From: Auriscalpium vulgare
Lineage: Eukaryota; Basidiomycota; Agaricomycetes; Russulales; Auriscalpiaceae
Assembly: GCA_019915015.1 (NCBI GenBank)
Contig: JAHBBC010000008.1
Coordinates: forward strand, 1,488,001 to 1,552,000
Reading direction: 5' to 3'
Length of the DNA stretch: 64,000 bases
Made by a program: the position numbers and the translations under genes. Positions within the stretch are counted from its first letter, which is position 1. Each line of letters starts with the position of its first letter. Below, in pieces: positions 46,501 to 58,149 of the stretch. The notes beneath the pieces were generated by a model. It ran no database searches and had not been told where the DNA came from. It was given only the letters and a program-made list of their open reading frames with translations.

Positions 46501-47927
46501 GCTCTCGGTCTGTTTTGTTTTCGACGAACCGGAATTGTATGCGCGCCCCCAGGTGGCATTACGCTGCCCAGGCCAGGCGCGGGTGAGCAGTGACGACGTC
46601 GGCCTCACCATCCATTCTCCTCCGCGCACCGCATCCACGTCAAGTCGCTCCGCAAGGGCACGCTCGCGCTCAAGAACGGGCGTGATTCTGCCGATCAATA
46701 CGATCCGTTCGACGCGCACTAGACATCGAAGGCGACCCGCTGTGTGTTTTGTGGCCTCCATTTCCCCCCCATTCTGACGCCGCATCCCTCTTTTTTTCCG
46801 GCGGTACTCTATTCGCGGATGCACGGTTGGGCGGGCGGAGTGGCGTGGTGTCGCGAGAGGCTCGCTGTGGTGGAGATGGCCAGAGCGCACCTGGCGCAGA
46901 GGCAGAACCAGGCCGTCAAAGGTACGTGTATCATCAATCATGAGTTCCCGATGTTACAGATGCTGCTCATCACGACCAAAAGACTATTTTCCCGACGACC
47001 GACGACGGTGTGTCGTCCAGCGCGCAGTGGCGTCAACGCAATCTGCAACGTACATACGGGCCTGGTCGTCGAGCACAGACTACTTAGGTATTTGCTCAAA
47101 TCCTTATCAGCCAGTTTACCGGCCGCCCAAACCGCCCGCCCGTCGCGTTGCAGATCTCAGATCCGCAGCAAGATTGCGTTCTGTCCAACGCAACTCGGAA
47201 ACTTATCTCACGCTACCGCCGGCCCCTCGTACAAATCCATTTTATTTTCATTGTGCCCCGGGTGCGCAGCAGGGAGAGTCGGTGTCACCTTCTCAGCGCT
47301 TGACCGGCGTCTTGTGCACTGTAGGGAGGTGAGCTTTCCAGCGCCGCCGGCGCGCATGCTGGGCCCGGCACGACTCTGTTCTCGGGATGGCCTGTGATGG
47401 CATGGTCGAGGCGGGCGCGGTGCACAGCCCCGGCTGTCTCCCCATGCGCGGACAGAAGCCGCCGTGCTATGTCGCGAGGGACGTTTACCGGATGTTCGTA
47501 CGTAACACATGGCCGAGGCGGGCGCAGTGCATAGCCCTGGCTGTTCCCCCATACGCGGACAGAAGCCGCCGTGCTAGCGAGGGAGGTTTACCGTTTGTTC
47601 GTACGTACCACACTGAGTCCTGGAACACCGATCGTGCAGCTGCTTTGCTTTGCTCTATTCGCTCCGCATACGTTGCCCTAGGTTGGATGAGGTGAGGGAT
47701 TCGGCCACGCGGCCTGCGTGGCGCCGTCAGTGACCTGCCAACAACTTCCGGGCGCGACGTGCTGCTATGATCTGGCGATCGCCCAGGATTGCCCTCGGAC
47801 GCTCGGTAGGAGTCGCTAGGCAGGCCTCATGGGGCAGATCTGCTGGGAATATCTGTGACCATATCAGGAATACGTTAGGGAACCAAACATGAACAAGCTG
47901 GTTAGCTCGTTCGTCCGAGTCTGCTTG
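46501..47927. other. Intergenic, duplicated upstream region of copy 6
   Basis: Parts resemble 61.66-62.1 kb upstream of copy 7, for example the CGACGACCGACG and CAGCGCGCAGTG blocks near 47.0 kb. No gene recognised. Confidence 0.5.
47407..47612. repeat. Direct repeat, about 107-bp period, two copies
   Basis: CGAGGCGGGCGC begins at 47407 and 47514. Both copies continue through ACAGAAGCCGCCGTGCTA and TTCGTACGTA. Confidence 0.75.
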
Positions 47928-47934
47928 CTATAAA
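47928..47934 (+). promoter_or_regulatory. TATA box of zinc-finger gene copy 6
   Basis: TATAAAG, 60 bp before the ATG. The surrounding ACATACAAATCATGCATCCC is identical to the promoter of copy 7. Confidence 0.7.
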
Positions 47935-47993
47935 GTCTACATACAAATCATGCATCCCCTCACCAGCCTCACCTGCACCTCTTCAACCCCCCA

Positions 47994-48464
47994 ATGGATT
48001 ACTTCACCCAGCATTTGCTCTACACCGACTTCTACACTGCCCAGGATCCCTCGGCGTTCGACATGGACGTGACGGCCGGGGAAGTAGCATACGATGCGGC
48101 ACCGCCGCCGACGCTGTCCGCGCGCCTCTCCTCCATGTCCTCCGTCTCGTCATCTGCGTTTGTCAACGAGCAGGAGCACCAGCAGCCCTTCGACCCCTGG
48201 TCCCCCGACTGGGACTTGTGGATCGACGCCCAGCTCAAACTGCTGCTGCTGAATGCCGACCCCGCCCCGGCGACGTCGTGCGTATTTATCTCCCTTGTCG
48301 TGTCATCGCGCGCTAACATACCACCATCTGTGCAGGACCTTGGAGGTCGCCAACAGCTTCGTTGTGGACCCCGCGATCCTGTCTCTCGCGCACAGCAGCT
48401 ATATGGTCGAGGACGCGACCGCGGCACGTGAGCAGCAGCCCGGGCCGGTGGGCGCTCCGGTGCT
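47994..48464 (+). pseudogene. Zinc-finger gene copy 6, 5' part (split by KDZ transposon)
   Basis: Exon 1 47994-48277 encodes MDYFTQHLLYTDFYTAQDPS and the acidic WSPDWDLWIDAQLKLLLLNA region. A 58-nt intron, then exon 2 from 48336 up to the insertion. Without the KDZ element and one copy of its target duplication, exon 2 runs on into 60426-60867 (855 nt in total, 284 aa, in frame). A recently disrupted gene. Confidence 0.88.
48457..48464 (+). repeat. 8-bp target-site duplication (left)
   Basis: CCGGTGCT, repeated at 60418-60425 on the other side of the KDZ element. Eight bp is the size reported for Zisupton-type insertions. Confidence 0.9.
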
Positions 48465-49096
48465 CACCTGATTGTACCTATTACCTAAGTTAATTAGCCC
48501 GGGTAGTGTGAGTGTGATGGCTAGGCTAGTAAGCCTTGTTAGCTGTAAAACGATAGCGGTAGCACTTCCCCCAGCACTCGGGGCCCAGCAGATCAAGAGA
48601 TATGAGGAGATAAGGTAGATAAGGGGGCAGCGGGAGATAGTACCGGATCACTGCCATCAGGGCACGTGCCCGCTCCGCTGCCGGCGTTCCCGCGCTTGCC
48701 GTCACCGGCGCCAACTGCCCCGACAGCGCGCTAAGGGTGTTCGTCATCGTCGCCGACGACGAGCTCGACCCTCCCCCCGTCCCCTCCCGTATATAGCAAC
48801 ATGTATATATCATTGGAACCGGAATTACAAGGGGAATGCAACCGTACTAATCGCCAAGCGAGCGGGGGACGGGGGACGGGGCAATGCGGTGAACTCCCGT
48901 TGCTGGGAAAAGAACCAACATCACGTGGTTGAAAATTTGCGTGCCGGCGGCACAGCGGTTCCGGGCGTCTCTGTCCTCTTGCCGGTTGATGCCGCGGCGC
49001 CCCCGCCGGCGCTTGTCCCGCTCGCCGTGCCAGTCCCGTCGTCACCGTCGCCGACGACGAGCTCGAATTCTCCCTCCATTTCCCTTGTAGCTAGCA
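48465..49096 (+). repeat. Left terminal inverted repeat, 632 bp
   Basis: Starts CACCTGATTGTACC. Pairs with 59786-60417; I noticed one substitution (GTTGATGCC against ATTGATGCC). It contains an internal direct repeat: the GTCGCCGACGACGAGCTCGA block near 48.75 and 49.05 kb, each followed by a CT-rich run and GCAACATGTAT. The short ORFs here are mirrored in the other repeat and are not genes. Confidence 0.93.
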
Positions 49097-49280
49097 ACAT
49101 GTATTGTATATAGATTGCAGTATCCAGTAGTTGTGCGGAGCAAATGAACATGATTGATCAGCAGATCGGCACGTGCAATCAACAACACGCGTCTATCACG
49201 TGTGGCGTGGACGGCGCGCCGCGACGCGTGATGGAGGCGCACTTGCCCTACCTCTACCTCTGCCCCTACCCACCCTACCA

Positions 49281-52200
49281 ATGTATTCGGCATCAAGAAG
49301 GAACCGGTCTACGTCTAGCAAGGTCATAAGCTACAATGCCGGACGTGGTCTTCATGCAACCGGCTCGAAGACGTCCATGGCGGCAATCCAGAAGAAGAAG
49401 CGTCAGCTCGAGGCAGAGCAGAGGTCGGAGGAGCACCGTACGTTGTCCATGTAATGTTCCTAACACAGCTCTGACTCTGTACGCGTAGGACTTACAAAGC
49501 AGATACGACACAACCTCGCAGAGGCCGGACTCGAGCTCGGCGGCTTCGACGTATCTCTGGACTTCAATATACCTCCCCTGCTCGATATGCCAATGGATAT
49601 AGACAACCACGAAGCAGATGAAGACTGGGTAGACGAAGATGAGGGAGAGGATGGCGAGCTTCGAGCCACCACGGACGAGGACCGGGCGTTGTACCGGGCC
49701 AAGCTGCAGGCTATGATCTCGTGCGTCGCATTGTATTTCCTGCTGGCATCGCGAACTCAACTAGCCGTCCATTATCAGGCTATATGGTGGCAAAATACGA
49801 TCCAAGGACCAACGAACGCGGACGGACCGACGCCGCGCCGTCCATAGCGAATGGGCGGCAATTGCCCCCAAGCTAGTCGACGCCTATCTATCATGGAGGC
49901 ATCCCCCGGCAGAAGATACCTCCTCAAGCCCCGATGAAACATCCGAACAGCAACCCCACACGTTCTCTGTGGCAGTCATCGGTCTCGACGGTGCGTGCTC
50001 ACCCCGTTTTTAAATGCCCAGTTCCTAACGTTGGGGCAGGCTATCAGGCTGCGCGCACGGTGATCCAGCGCGCCGGCGATGAAGCGAACGTGTCGCTTGT
50101 GCTGGACGGTCTCCTGGGAGGCGCTCCTTTCCTGCCGGAAACCGCGTTTTCCCTCCCCCTCCTCGAACTCTACCACCAGCTCCGACGTCGGCATCAGGTC
50201 GGAGTCCAGGGCTTCATGAAGGTGATATGCTCTACACATTCGGTACGATTAATATCCCCCCACCTTGCCAATGAGATCTGACCGTTCCTAGATAGCTTAC
50301 TACCCTGCCCTGCAAGAGAAATTCTCCCAGGCGTTCGACGCATACTTCGACCTACTGCAGCGTCTGCAAAAGCGTGTCGACCGCACCCTGGGACGTGATA
50401 TCGAAGGGTGGCGACTCCGGAACTACTGCCCCTGCTGCAGTTTTCAGGTGAGCGGTCCTCCTTCTCAACGATGCGTAGCGTCTTGTGAACCTGCCATTCA
50501 ACAGCAGCCCGAGGAGCCTGCCTTGGTGCCTGCACGACTGCATGCCATGGACGGATGCAGTTCGCACAAGAGACTCAACGGCGCCGGACACACCGACGAG
50601 CGGTCGTTCAACAGCGACTACTTCCAGACCCCGGAACACGTCAACACCTTCAAGGATGAGGTGAAGCCCCGCAAGCGGCGGAAGAACGTGGAAGACGACG
50701 ACGACGTTGACGCCGAACCGCCCAGTGCAGACTCGACGGAGGGTCTGCCAACCGACGTCGGAGGCCCAACCAAATGCACGGACCGGTGGGTCACGGAAAA
50801 TGCGACGTCAACAGGGAAGACTGCGGTCGTCTTTGAACATACAGGAATCTTCGTAGGAGCGTGTCGACATGGGATTGTCGAGCTAGTGCAGGAGATGATA
50901 CGAAGCGGAGAACTGTGCGTCGTGAATGTCCCTTTCTTATTTGCCAGGGCTAACAGTCATTTCATAGGGCCAAATATCCTCTCGCCATGCTCGACGCGTA
51001 CATGCGTGAGTTTGGAGAGGACCAATGTGTCGGGTATGATATAGGTTGCTCCATGGGCAGAACGGTACAGGCGACCTCTTTGAAGGCCCGCGCGAATGAG
51101 CTCAAGCTCAAGCTCATCGTCAACGCCTTCCACGGGTACGCACACAATCGACTTTGTCAACTCTGTAATCACCCCCTCTTCCAAACGGGCCTTGGCCTTG
51201 AGGATTTTGAGACGTGCGAGCGCATCTTCTCGAGCCTCGGCACCGTCGCGAGGCTCATCCGACACGCCTCGTACTTCCACTGGAAGATGTTCATCCATCT
51301 CCACATCCAGGGGTGGGACGAGGATCGCTATGCCGAACTCTGTACGTAAAATCGGCATTCATCTCCAACCGCCAACTTACCGAACCGCTTAGCAAACTTT
51401 CTACTCAAGAACTACAAGCAGGCGATCGCGGTACTCACTGATTACGAGCCTGAGGTTCGCGTGTTCAAGGCAGCCTCAGGCTACACCGAAGAAGACTTCG
51501 AATCGTGGATAATCGCGGAACGACAATATCTACAGGACGCCAAGAAGGTGCCAGCAGGCGATGCACAGGAACAGGCGTACGTCCAGGCGCTCATTGACCT
51601 CGACAACGCAAAGTACGTGGCCTCGAAGTGCCTTCGTTCCGCACATTCTAACAGGGTTTCTAGTCAAAAGTATGCCTGGGTCTCGATGGTTGACTGGGAG
51701 ACCGTTGCCCCTTCGTCCATCGCGGAAGGCACCGATGAGGTCATACTGAAGAAGGCAGGCAAGGCAGCCAAGGAGGCCGAGCGCCGAGCCGCAGTTGCCA
51801 GGCTAACCCTGGCTCAAAACGTGGTCGCTGACCTTGAACGCCGACTCGGCCTTGCAGAACCGTGGACGGTCGACAGTCCGGAATATCAGCGAAACCTCAG
51901 AGTCCTGCAGAGGACGAAGTTTGAAAAGGCGGTCGACCACCTCGAAGGTCTGGTGGTGCAGAGGCTGTTTGAGCTCGCGAAGGCGAACATTTCCGGTACA
52001 GGTGCGTAACTGAACGGCTGGTTTCAAAACCACTACTGACAAGAGGGCAGGCTACAAGATGCGGAAGCATATTTCTTCGGCGATCACGCGCCGTTCAGCC
52101 GCCGTTCGCAACGCCGTCAATGCATACAACCGCCTTGCCCCGCAACAGGACCCCCCACGTCCCATAGTGCCCTACAGCGAGGTGGCTAACTACGGCTGGC

Positions 52201-52670
52201 TTGGTGAGTTTGACCTGTTGAAGGAATCCCGACACGAGGTTCTGGAGAAGCCATGGACCCAACCAGCGAACCGTGAGGCGCTCACGAAGTACCTCAAGAC
52301 CCTCCGCGCGCGCGAGGAAATCCATCGACTGAACGTCGAGGTGCCGAGGCTCCATGCTTGGCTCGACGCTGAGGACGACACATACCGCCGCGCGGAGGCA
52401 GCTGCGAGGACAGAAGACCCGCGACTTGCTGACCACATCCAACACCTGCACGGTCGACGATCACAAGTCAACGATCGCCATCTACAACGGCTGCAGCAGA
52501 TCTACAGGCTTGCCGGGTACACCGGACCTATCGGTGGACCGAGCGCCGTGGTCCACAGACAAGAACACGAGCCGGTTGAGGTTGAGGCGGAGCTCGAGAT
52601 TGAGGAGCACGATGAGTTGAATGAGGAGCTGGTCCGCCTCGGCGAGGCTTTGGAGCAGGCGACGGTGTAG
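49281..52670 (+). CDS. KDZ transposase (966 aa, intact)
   Basis: Ten exons: 49281-49437, 49489-49720, 49779-49990, 50040-50221, 50292-50447, 50505-50914, 50968-51341, 51393-51612, 51664-52001 and 52051-52670 (checked, 2901 nt, 966 aa). The start is the first ATG in frame after the terminal repeat. Blocks in order: a basic N-terminus, WAAIAPKLVDAYLSW, a zinc-binding CPCC, MDGCSSHKR (Asp 50550), FEHTGIFVGACRHG, GYDIGCS (Asp 51038), AFHGYAHNRLCQL and GLEDFETCERIFSSLG (Glu 51218), forming the presumed DDE triad. A long coiled C-terminal half follows with RLFELAKANISGTGYK. Cuts and joins the ends of its own element in the nucleus. No defects seen. Confidence 0.95.
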
Positions 52671-52873
52671 CGTTTATATAATTGTACGGTATATCGTTTG
52701 TATTTAGACAGCCAAGTCAATATGACGTACGTGGGTCCCAGATTTGGTTGAATGAGATTGATGCGATCTCGGTTCGGGCTCGGATCGATGAAACATGTGC
52801 AAAGAGTCGCCAACGTTGCACGACCAGCGCCCTCCAACACCCTCCACGCCCCCACCTTCCCACCGACGACAAC

Positions 52874-54090
52874 ATGACAGACCGTGCAGGCAACGACCTT
52901 GAAGATCCGGAGGTCGAAGCCCAGATCTCGCCCGAAGATGACCTGTCTCTGGTGATGGCCGGTCTCGACCTCAGCCTTGTTGAAGATCGCCAGCTTGCCC
53001 GACCGCCGGTCCAAAGCAACGGCCACCATTACCGAGTGGACAAGGACGGGCAGAAGGTGAACATGGAGGCCTGGTGAGTTTTATTTTTGTATTCTATTAG
53101 CTGTTTGTTGACGACGGGGCAAGGTACCGCGCCGCGGACGCCTCGCAGGGCGTCCCGGGCGCGCATGTTCGGGCGTTCAAGGCCAGTGACTCCGCCCAGC
53201 CCGGTTCAAAGCCCGAGCCTGCTCCCTCCATCCCCCCAGGACGTCCCCCCGCTTCTCCTCCGGCTTCGAAAGCCCCCGCCGGTTCGACGAAGCGGCCGTA
53301 CAAGCTGGACACCGTCGTCTTCCGCGGCTTCATCCCCGGGTTATATGACTGGTACGCTTGCTACATAACGCGGCAACACAGCACTCACCTCCATCAGGCC
53401 CGATGCTGTTCAACAGGTGGTGGGGTACAGGGAAGGGGAGGTGATGTACAGGAAGAGCAGGACCGAGCAGGGCGCTCTCAACCATTGGAGGCAGGCCCTG
53501 GCGGCCGGGGAGGTAGTGGCCTTGGGGCCGGATACGATCAAAGAGGTAAGCCATAGCGTCCTCTGTGACCTTGTCATAGGCTGACGACCCTCCCAGCGCA
53601 ATCGGCAGATCCGTGCGTACTACGAGGCCCGAGACCGCCGCAACCGGGAGGAGGCCCAACGCAAGGAACGGGATGAGGCAGCGAGGATGGACTTGGCTCG
53701 GCGGCAGGAAGCTGCTCGTAGGGAACGCGAGCTGGCTGCACGCCGCGAGCAGGAGGCGGCCGAACGGCTCAAGGCTCAGGAGCAGGCTCGGAAGGACAGC
53801 GATCCCTCCGCTGTCGATCCTCCTACGGCCTGCCCCCACGGCTGCAGTCGCCATCGAAAGCATTGGTACGTAGTCTTCGCCGGCATGGAGACAGGCGTCT
53901 TCCCCAACTGGTATGCCCCTTTTACAGGCTCATGAGCACCACCTGACTCGCTTGCAGGGGGGCCATGGCCCACCTCGTCCTCGGCGTGCCGCTCAACGTG
54001 CACTGCAGGTTCCCGACGAAGGCCGCTGCGGATCAGGCATACGGAATGGCTTCGGAGGAGGGCCATGTCCGTGTGCGGAGGAGGTGTTGA
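52874..54090 (+). CDS. Protein with two RNase H1 N-terminal-like domains (340 aa)
   Basis: Exons 52874-53073, 53124-53351, 53398-53545, 53597-53910 and 53958-54090 (checked, 1023 nt). Two domains resemble the RNase H1 N-terminal/viroplasmin fold that binds RNA:DNA hybrid or dsRNA: VVFRGFIPGLYDWPDAVQQV (middle) and WYVVFAGMETGVFPNW plus VLGVPLNVHCRFPTKAAA (C-terminal). Between them is a strongly charged coiled coil rich in Arg/Glu/Ala (RREQEAAERLKAQEQ). The N-terminus is acidic. No RNase H catalytic domain. It lies 204 bp after the transposase on the same strand. Basidiomycetes have many such proteins of unknown role. Confidence 0.75.
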
Positions 54091-55866
54091 ACTGCCCTGG
54101 GGGCCGGCTGCTCTTCGTGTACCTTGTATATAGCTGTCTCGAATACGATCTTCTTGGTGACTGAGGTCCAAACTCAAAGACGCCGCCCCGTACAGCTGCC
54201 AAGTAAAGAATGCGGCTGGCAGGAGTGCTGCCAGATAGATGCCCGAAATGACCGACTCACATTCGGTATCCCTCGGCCTCGACAAAAAGTCCTCTGTAAG
54301 GCCACAGGGAAATGAATTGAACCAATGTGGGTACATAAGCATCATATGAGTCAATTCCGGGAGCGGTTTGTGAGTGCACGGTGGAGTCGTTGTAAAGCAC
54401 CTCGTTCGCAGCTAAAGCTCGTACTCACATAACGCGGCATGTCGTGTGCTCCTACTTCACCGCCTCCATCGCCCTTCGTCAGGCCTCACCCAGGCAGCAT
54501 CGCTCCAGGCACAAACCATATATGCAATGTGGCCCGTGTCTCGCACAGTTTTGCTTCTTCACAGCGTCTACACATGCGTCGATCTGATATTGGCCTCTTG
54601 AGCAACAATGGAACAACGCGACAGCGTCGCAGCCACCCGTCACGAAACTAGCCTCCGGCGCATGGATAGGCCTCTCGAACATGAACCGAGTATTTGTATC
54701 CACTCACTCATGCCTTGCAACTCATTTTCCGTCTTTCATCTGTAGATTTTGATGCGGTCAAAATTGGTGCAGAGCCAGGCGGCTCACGGAAGGATGGAGA
54801 GTTTGCAGCCCTATCGAGGCGCATAATCAACGCAACGGTTCGTATCTATACACATGTATCGTTCTACAGTGCTGCCATGCATTTTCATAGTTGTAGACCG
54901 CTCTTCTGATGGCGGCTCTGTACAGGCGGTTCACTGAGAGGTGAGACCATGCAGATCAATTTCAACATATGCATGGGACGCAGAAGTAAGCAAACATGCT
55001 CCCTGTGTATACGCGGGTGCGCTAATCGGCCTTTTTCAGCTTCACTTCAGCTTCTGGGCAGTTGACCGTTCGCAGCTAGCGGTTGGACGTGGCAGGTCAG
55101 TTCCATTGCGGGGGAGCATTGTTCGGCAGCCAAGGAGCATTGTTGGTCACGGTCCGTGATTTTCTATTGTACTTCTGTGCATTGTCTATTGTTCTCCACA
55201 TCATGCACTTCCACCGGGTCCACGCGACCTCCAGAACTTGCGGAGGTACAACCTGTCCCAGCAGACGCACCTTCGCCCTTGAACACAGACTCTACCACCA
55301 CTGTATGATATGAAAAGTATATACACTGTATAGATGCGAGAGAATGGCACAGCGTCCGTCGTCGCAATGGGAGTACAGCGAACTGCAACCGGCGCCCTAA
55401 GTCGCGTCTCCAGGAGCGCCGTCGTGTCGGCGCATCGGCATCTTCCTGTTGATCACACCGACGGCCAAGCGACTCTGACGGCCACACAGCGCAACTTATA
55501 AGGCGCGCGCAGACCCACCCCCTCCCCCCCCCCCACACCCACGACCGCGGTCAAAGTGAGTCTCCCATTACTTGATCCTCACCTTTGTGCACCCTCGCTT
55601 CCATTTCGTTCCACGCCCTCGATGCAGAAGGGTCCCTCCAGGGCCCAGACGCGTCGTGGTACCCCGAACGCGTCGTGGTTGGCCACCCTTCATTTACGTC
55701 CTACAAACCGCGCGACGTTGCCTCCTCCTCGATGCGGAAGGGTCCCTCCAGGGCCCAGACGCGTCGTCGAGATTGGACGCATCGTGTTTGTTTCTTCTCT
55801 CACTACATCCCATCTTCCCGGCTTCTGTGTACGACGCTAATGCATGGTTGACAGAAACATACTCAA
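54091..55866. other. Non-coding 1.8 kb between RNase H1-N-like and TET/JBP genes
   Basis: No ORF with family features or consistent introns. Holds a poly-C tract near 55519-55540 and a direct repeat before the TET/JBP gene; probably regulatory. Confidence 0.5.
55618..55772. repeat. Direct repeat upstream of TET/JBP gene, 110-bp period
   Basis: CTCGATGC followed by GAAGGGTCCCTCCAGGGCCC occurs at 55618 and 55728, within 250 bp of the start codon. GGGTCCCTCCAGGGCCC is itself partly palindromic; candidate control sites. Confidence 0.65.
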
Positions 55867-57900
55867 ATGATTTGCCGTCCCAACGTAGGTGCACCGTCGT
55901 CCGCCGGACCGCACTCTCGCTGATGGTCCCATGTTAGTTGCGCGTGACGCGGACCGGTCGAATCTACGCGGCCGTCCCCTCCACTCAGCCCCTCCAAACG
56001 AACCTCAACTACGGACGGCTGCTGCAAAAGGCCGTGGAGCGCGACAACCAGATAGCGGCCGCCACGGACCTCCACCGCGTTCTTGCGCAGTTGCACCTCG
56101 GCGCGCGTGATACGCCGGAGGGCGACGCAGACCCTCTGGAAACCGACGCGTTCTACTCGCCCACCGCCCTCTCTCCCGTTCCATCCACCCCTTCCACTCG
56201 TCCCACCACCCCGATTGCCGACTACGAGTGCCCTGCCAGCCCCGGCGAGCCGACAGAGCTGGTCGCCGAACCCTCCGTTGCGAGACCCCAGCTCTCTCAT
56301 TCACAAAAGCGACGACGCCGGCAAGCCGCTGCAAAGAAGGCCAGGGTTGAAGGCGGTGGGTTAGTCGAGGCGGTAGAGGTGGACAAGCGCCTGAAGCAGC
56401 CCGTGGGCGCCTGCGGGGTGGAGGCGGTGGGCACCGTCGGTACGCAACCCAGCCCGTATTGCTCCGAGCTCCATTCTGAGGGCGACGTGGTAGAGCGTCC
56501 GTCCATCCCAGTTCGGTCTGCGGGAGCGTCCGAGGCGGGCGACGTGCAGAAGAAGGGCCCAAAGGCTTCGTCAAAGCGCGCCAAGAGGCAGCGGCGGCTG
56601 CGCAACCGTCAGGAAGCAGCCGCATGCAGGAACCCCCTCACGGAAATCCACGAGCCGTCGTTCGCCAGACGCCATGCCGCGCCGCCCGTTTTCACCGTCG
56701 AAGCGGACGCCTATGAGTACGCAATCACCAAAGGCGCGTACACCGTGCGCCGCCTCGGCAGCTTTCAAGACGAGCCTTGGACGGCGAGCGAGCTCGATGA
56801 GATGGGCTTCGCGGAGTTCCCATGGAACGGAAGGTACGCCGCGCCCACACGAGTACTCAGCGACGCGGTTGCTCACGTAGCTCAGGGACACGTACGCCAT
56901 TCTTGACCTTGAGGAGCGCATCGTTGCCGTTCTTTTGGGTCGCCCCGAGGACGACGAGGACCGTCCGCTCAACGAAGGCTGGAGCGCCTCCGCCGGGCGC
57001 ATAGCGACGTTATTCGAGACGTCTCGTAGGTTCGGGGAGAAGCACCGCGCCTTCCCTGACCGGCTGGTTCACCATCGTCGCGGCAACTTCACCGCGGTGT
57101 CCTTCGGAATGTCGTACGGCGGTGGCCAAACGGTGAGCGCATATTCCTTGCGATGTAGTCGTTGCTGACGGAGCTCTAGGTCCCTGGCGTGCTTCGGCAT
57201 ACGAAGGCGCGACAGGCGGTGGTGGACCGTCTGCGAGGGTCAAAGGATCTGGGTCGGTGCGCGGGCCACGCCAATAGTACGTCTCCTGTGCATCACCGGC
57301 CATTGCCTCACTAACTGCTCAACAGAGGGACTCGCGGCATTCTTCCCACAGCCATACCAGCACATGCGCGAAAGCCTCCACGACCTATGCGAGGAGTACC
57401 CAGAGCTGGTGGAACTTCCCTTCAACACGAGCGCATACCCTACAGCAACTGCCAACCTAGGCCCCGACACTACCACGCTTGATCATAACGACTGTACTAA
57501 CTTCCCGAGCCTGCCCTGCGCGATCACCCCCTTTGGCGATTTCGACGCGGACAAGGGCGGGCAGCTGTACTTCTGGGACATGGGCCTGCGGGTCCGCTTT
57601 CCTGCAGGCTCCACCATTCTCCTCTCATCTGCCGGACTTCGTCACGGCAACCTTCCCATCCAGCCGGGTGAGAGGAGGTTTTCCTTCACGCAATATTGCC
57701 CGGGCGGCTTGCTTCGTTGGGTGAGGCATGGAATGCGCCCCGCGGGCGATCTTTCGCAGGAGGAACGCGACCGGTTGGACGGGGCCGACGGTGAGGGCTG
57801 GGAGAGGCAGTTGGAGAGGCTCTCGAAGTATAACCGTCTTCAGGAAGACCGAGAGGCCGTGCTCCGTCGGGAGAGGGAGCTTTGGGGTTGTGAAAAATAG
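55867..57900 (+). CDS. TET/JBP-family 2-oxoglutarate/Fe(II) dioxygenase (KDZ copy, 610 aa)
   Basis: Five exons: 55867-55884 (an 18-nt first exon, MICRPN), 55938-56833, 56886-57132, 57180-57276 and 57326-57900 (checked, 1833 nt, 610 aa). N-terminal half basic and disordered (KASSKRAKRQRRLRNRQEAA, nuclear signal). Then a conserved pre-core block with FGMSYGGGQTVPG, and the beta-helix core with LDHNDCTN (His473, Asp475), GDFDADKGGQLYFWDMGL, FPAGSTILLSSAGLRHGN (His526) and GERRFSFTQYCPGG (Arg536/537). All metal and 2-oxoglutarate ligands are present. Expected activity: oxidation of 5-methylcytosine. Clearly diverged from the copy at 23012-24698 (for example DHNDCTN against PHRDSKN). Confidence 0.93.
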
Positions 57901-58149
57901 TCTCAAACGTGCGCACTGCTTTCCATGCAGACTTTTGTGTATATACTGTAATTCTCAATCCAGAGATGCTCCTGCCTTCAAACCCCCAACGGAAATAACC
58001 GGCGGAGCACTAACCGTCTCGCCACGTAAGGGCCCGGGGTGACCAATAAGAACTTTCATACCCCGCCCGCCTTGAACCTCGCGAAGACGAACTCAACGTG
58101 TCTCGTCGCGTCGCATTCCCCTCATCCCGACATCTTGCCCTCAAACAAC

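Noticed and set aside
53776..54354. 192-aa minus-strand ORF
   Set aside because: Overlaps the confirmed exons of the RNase H1-N-like gene in antisense.
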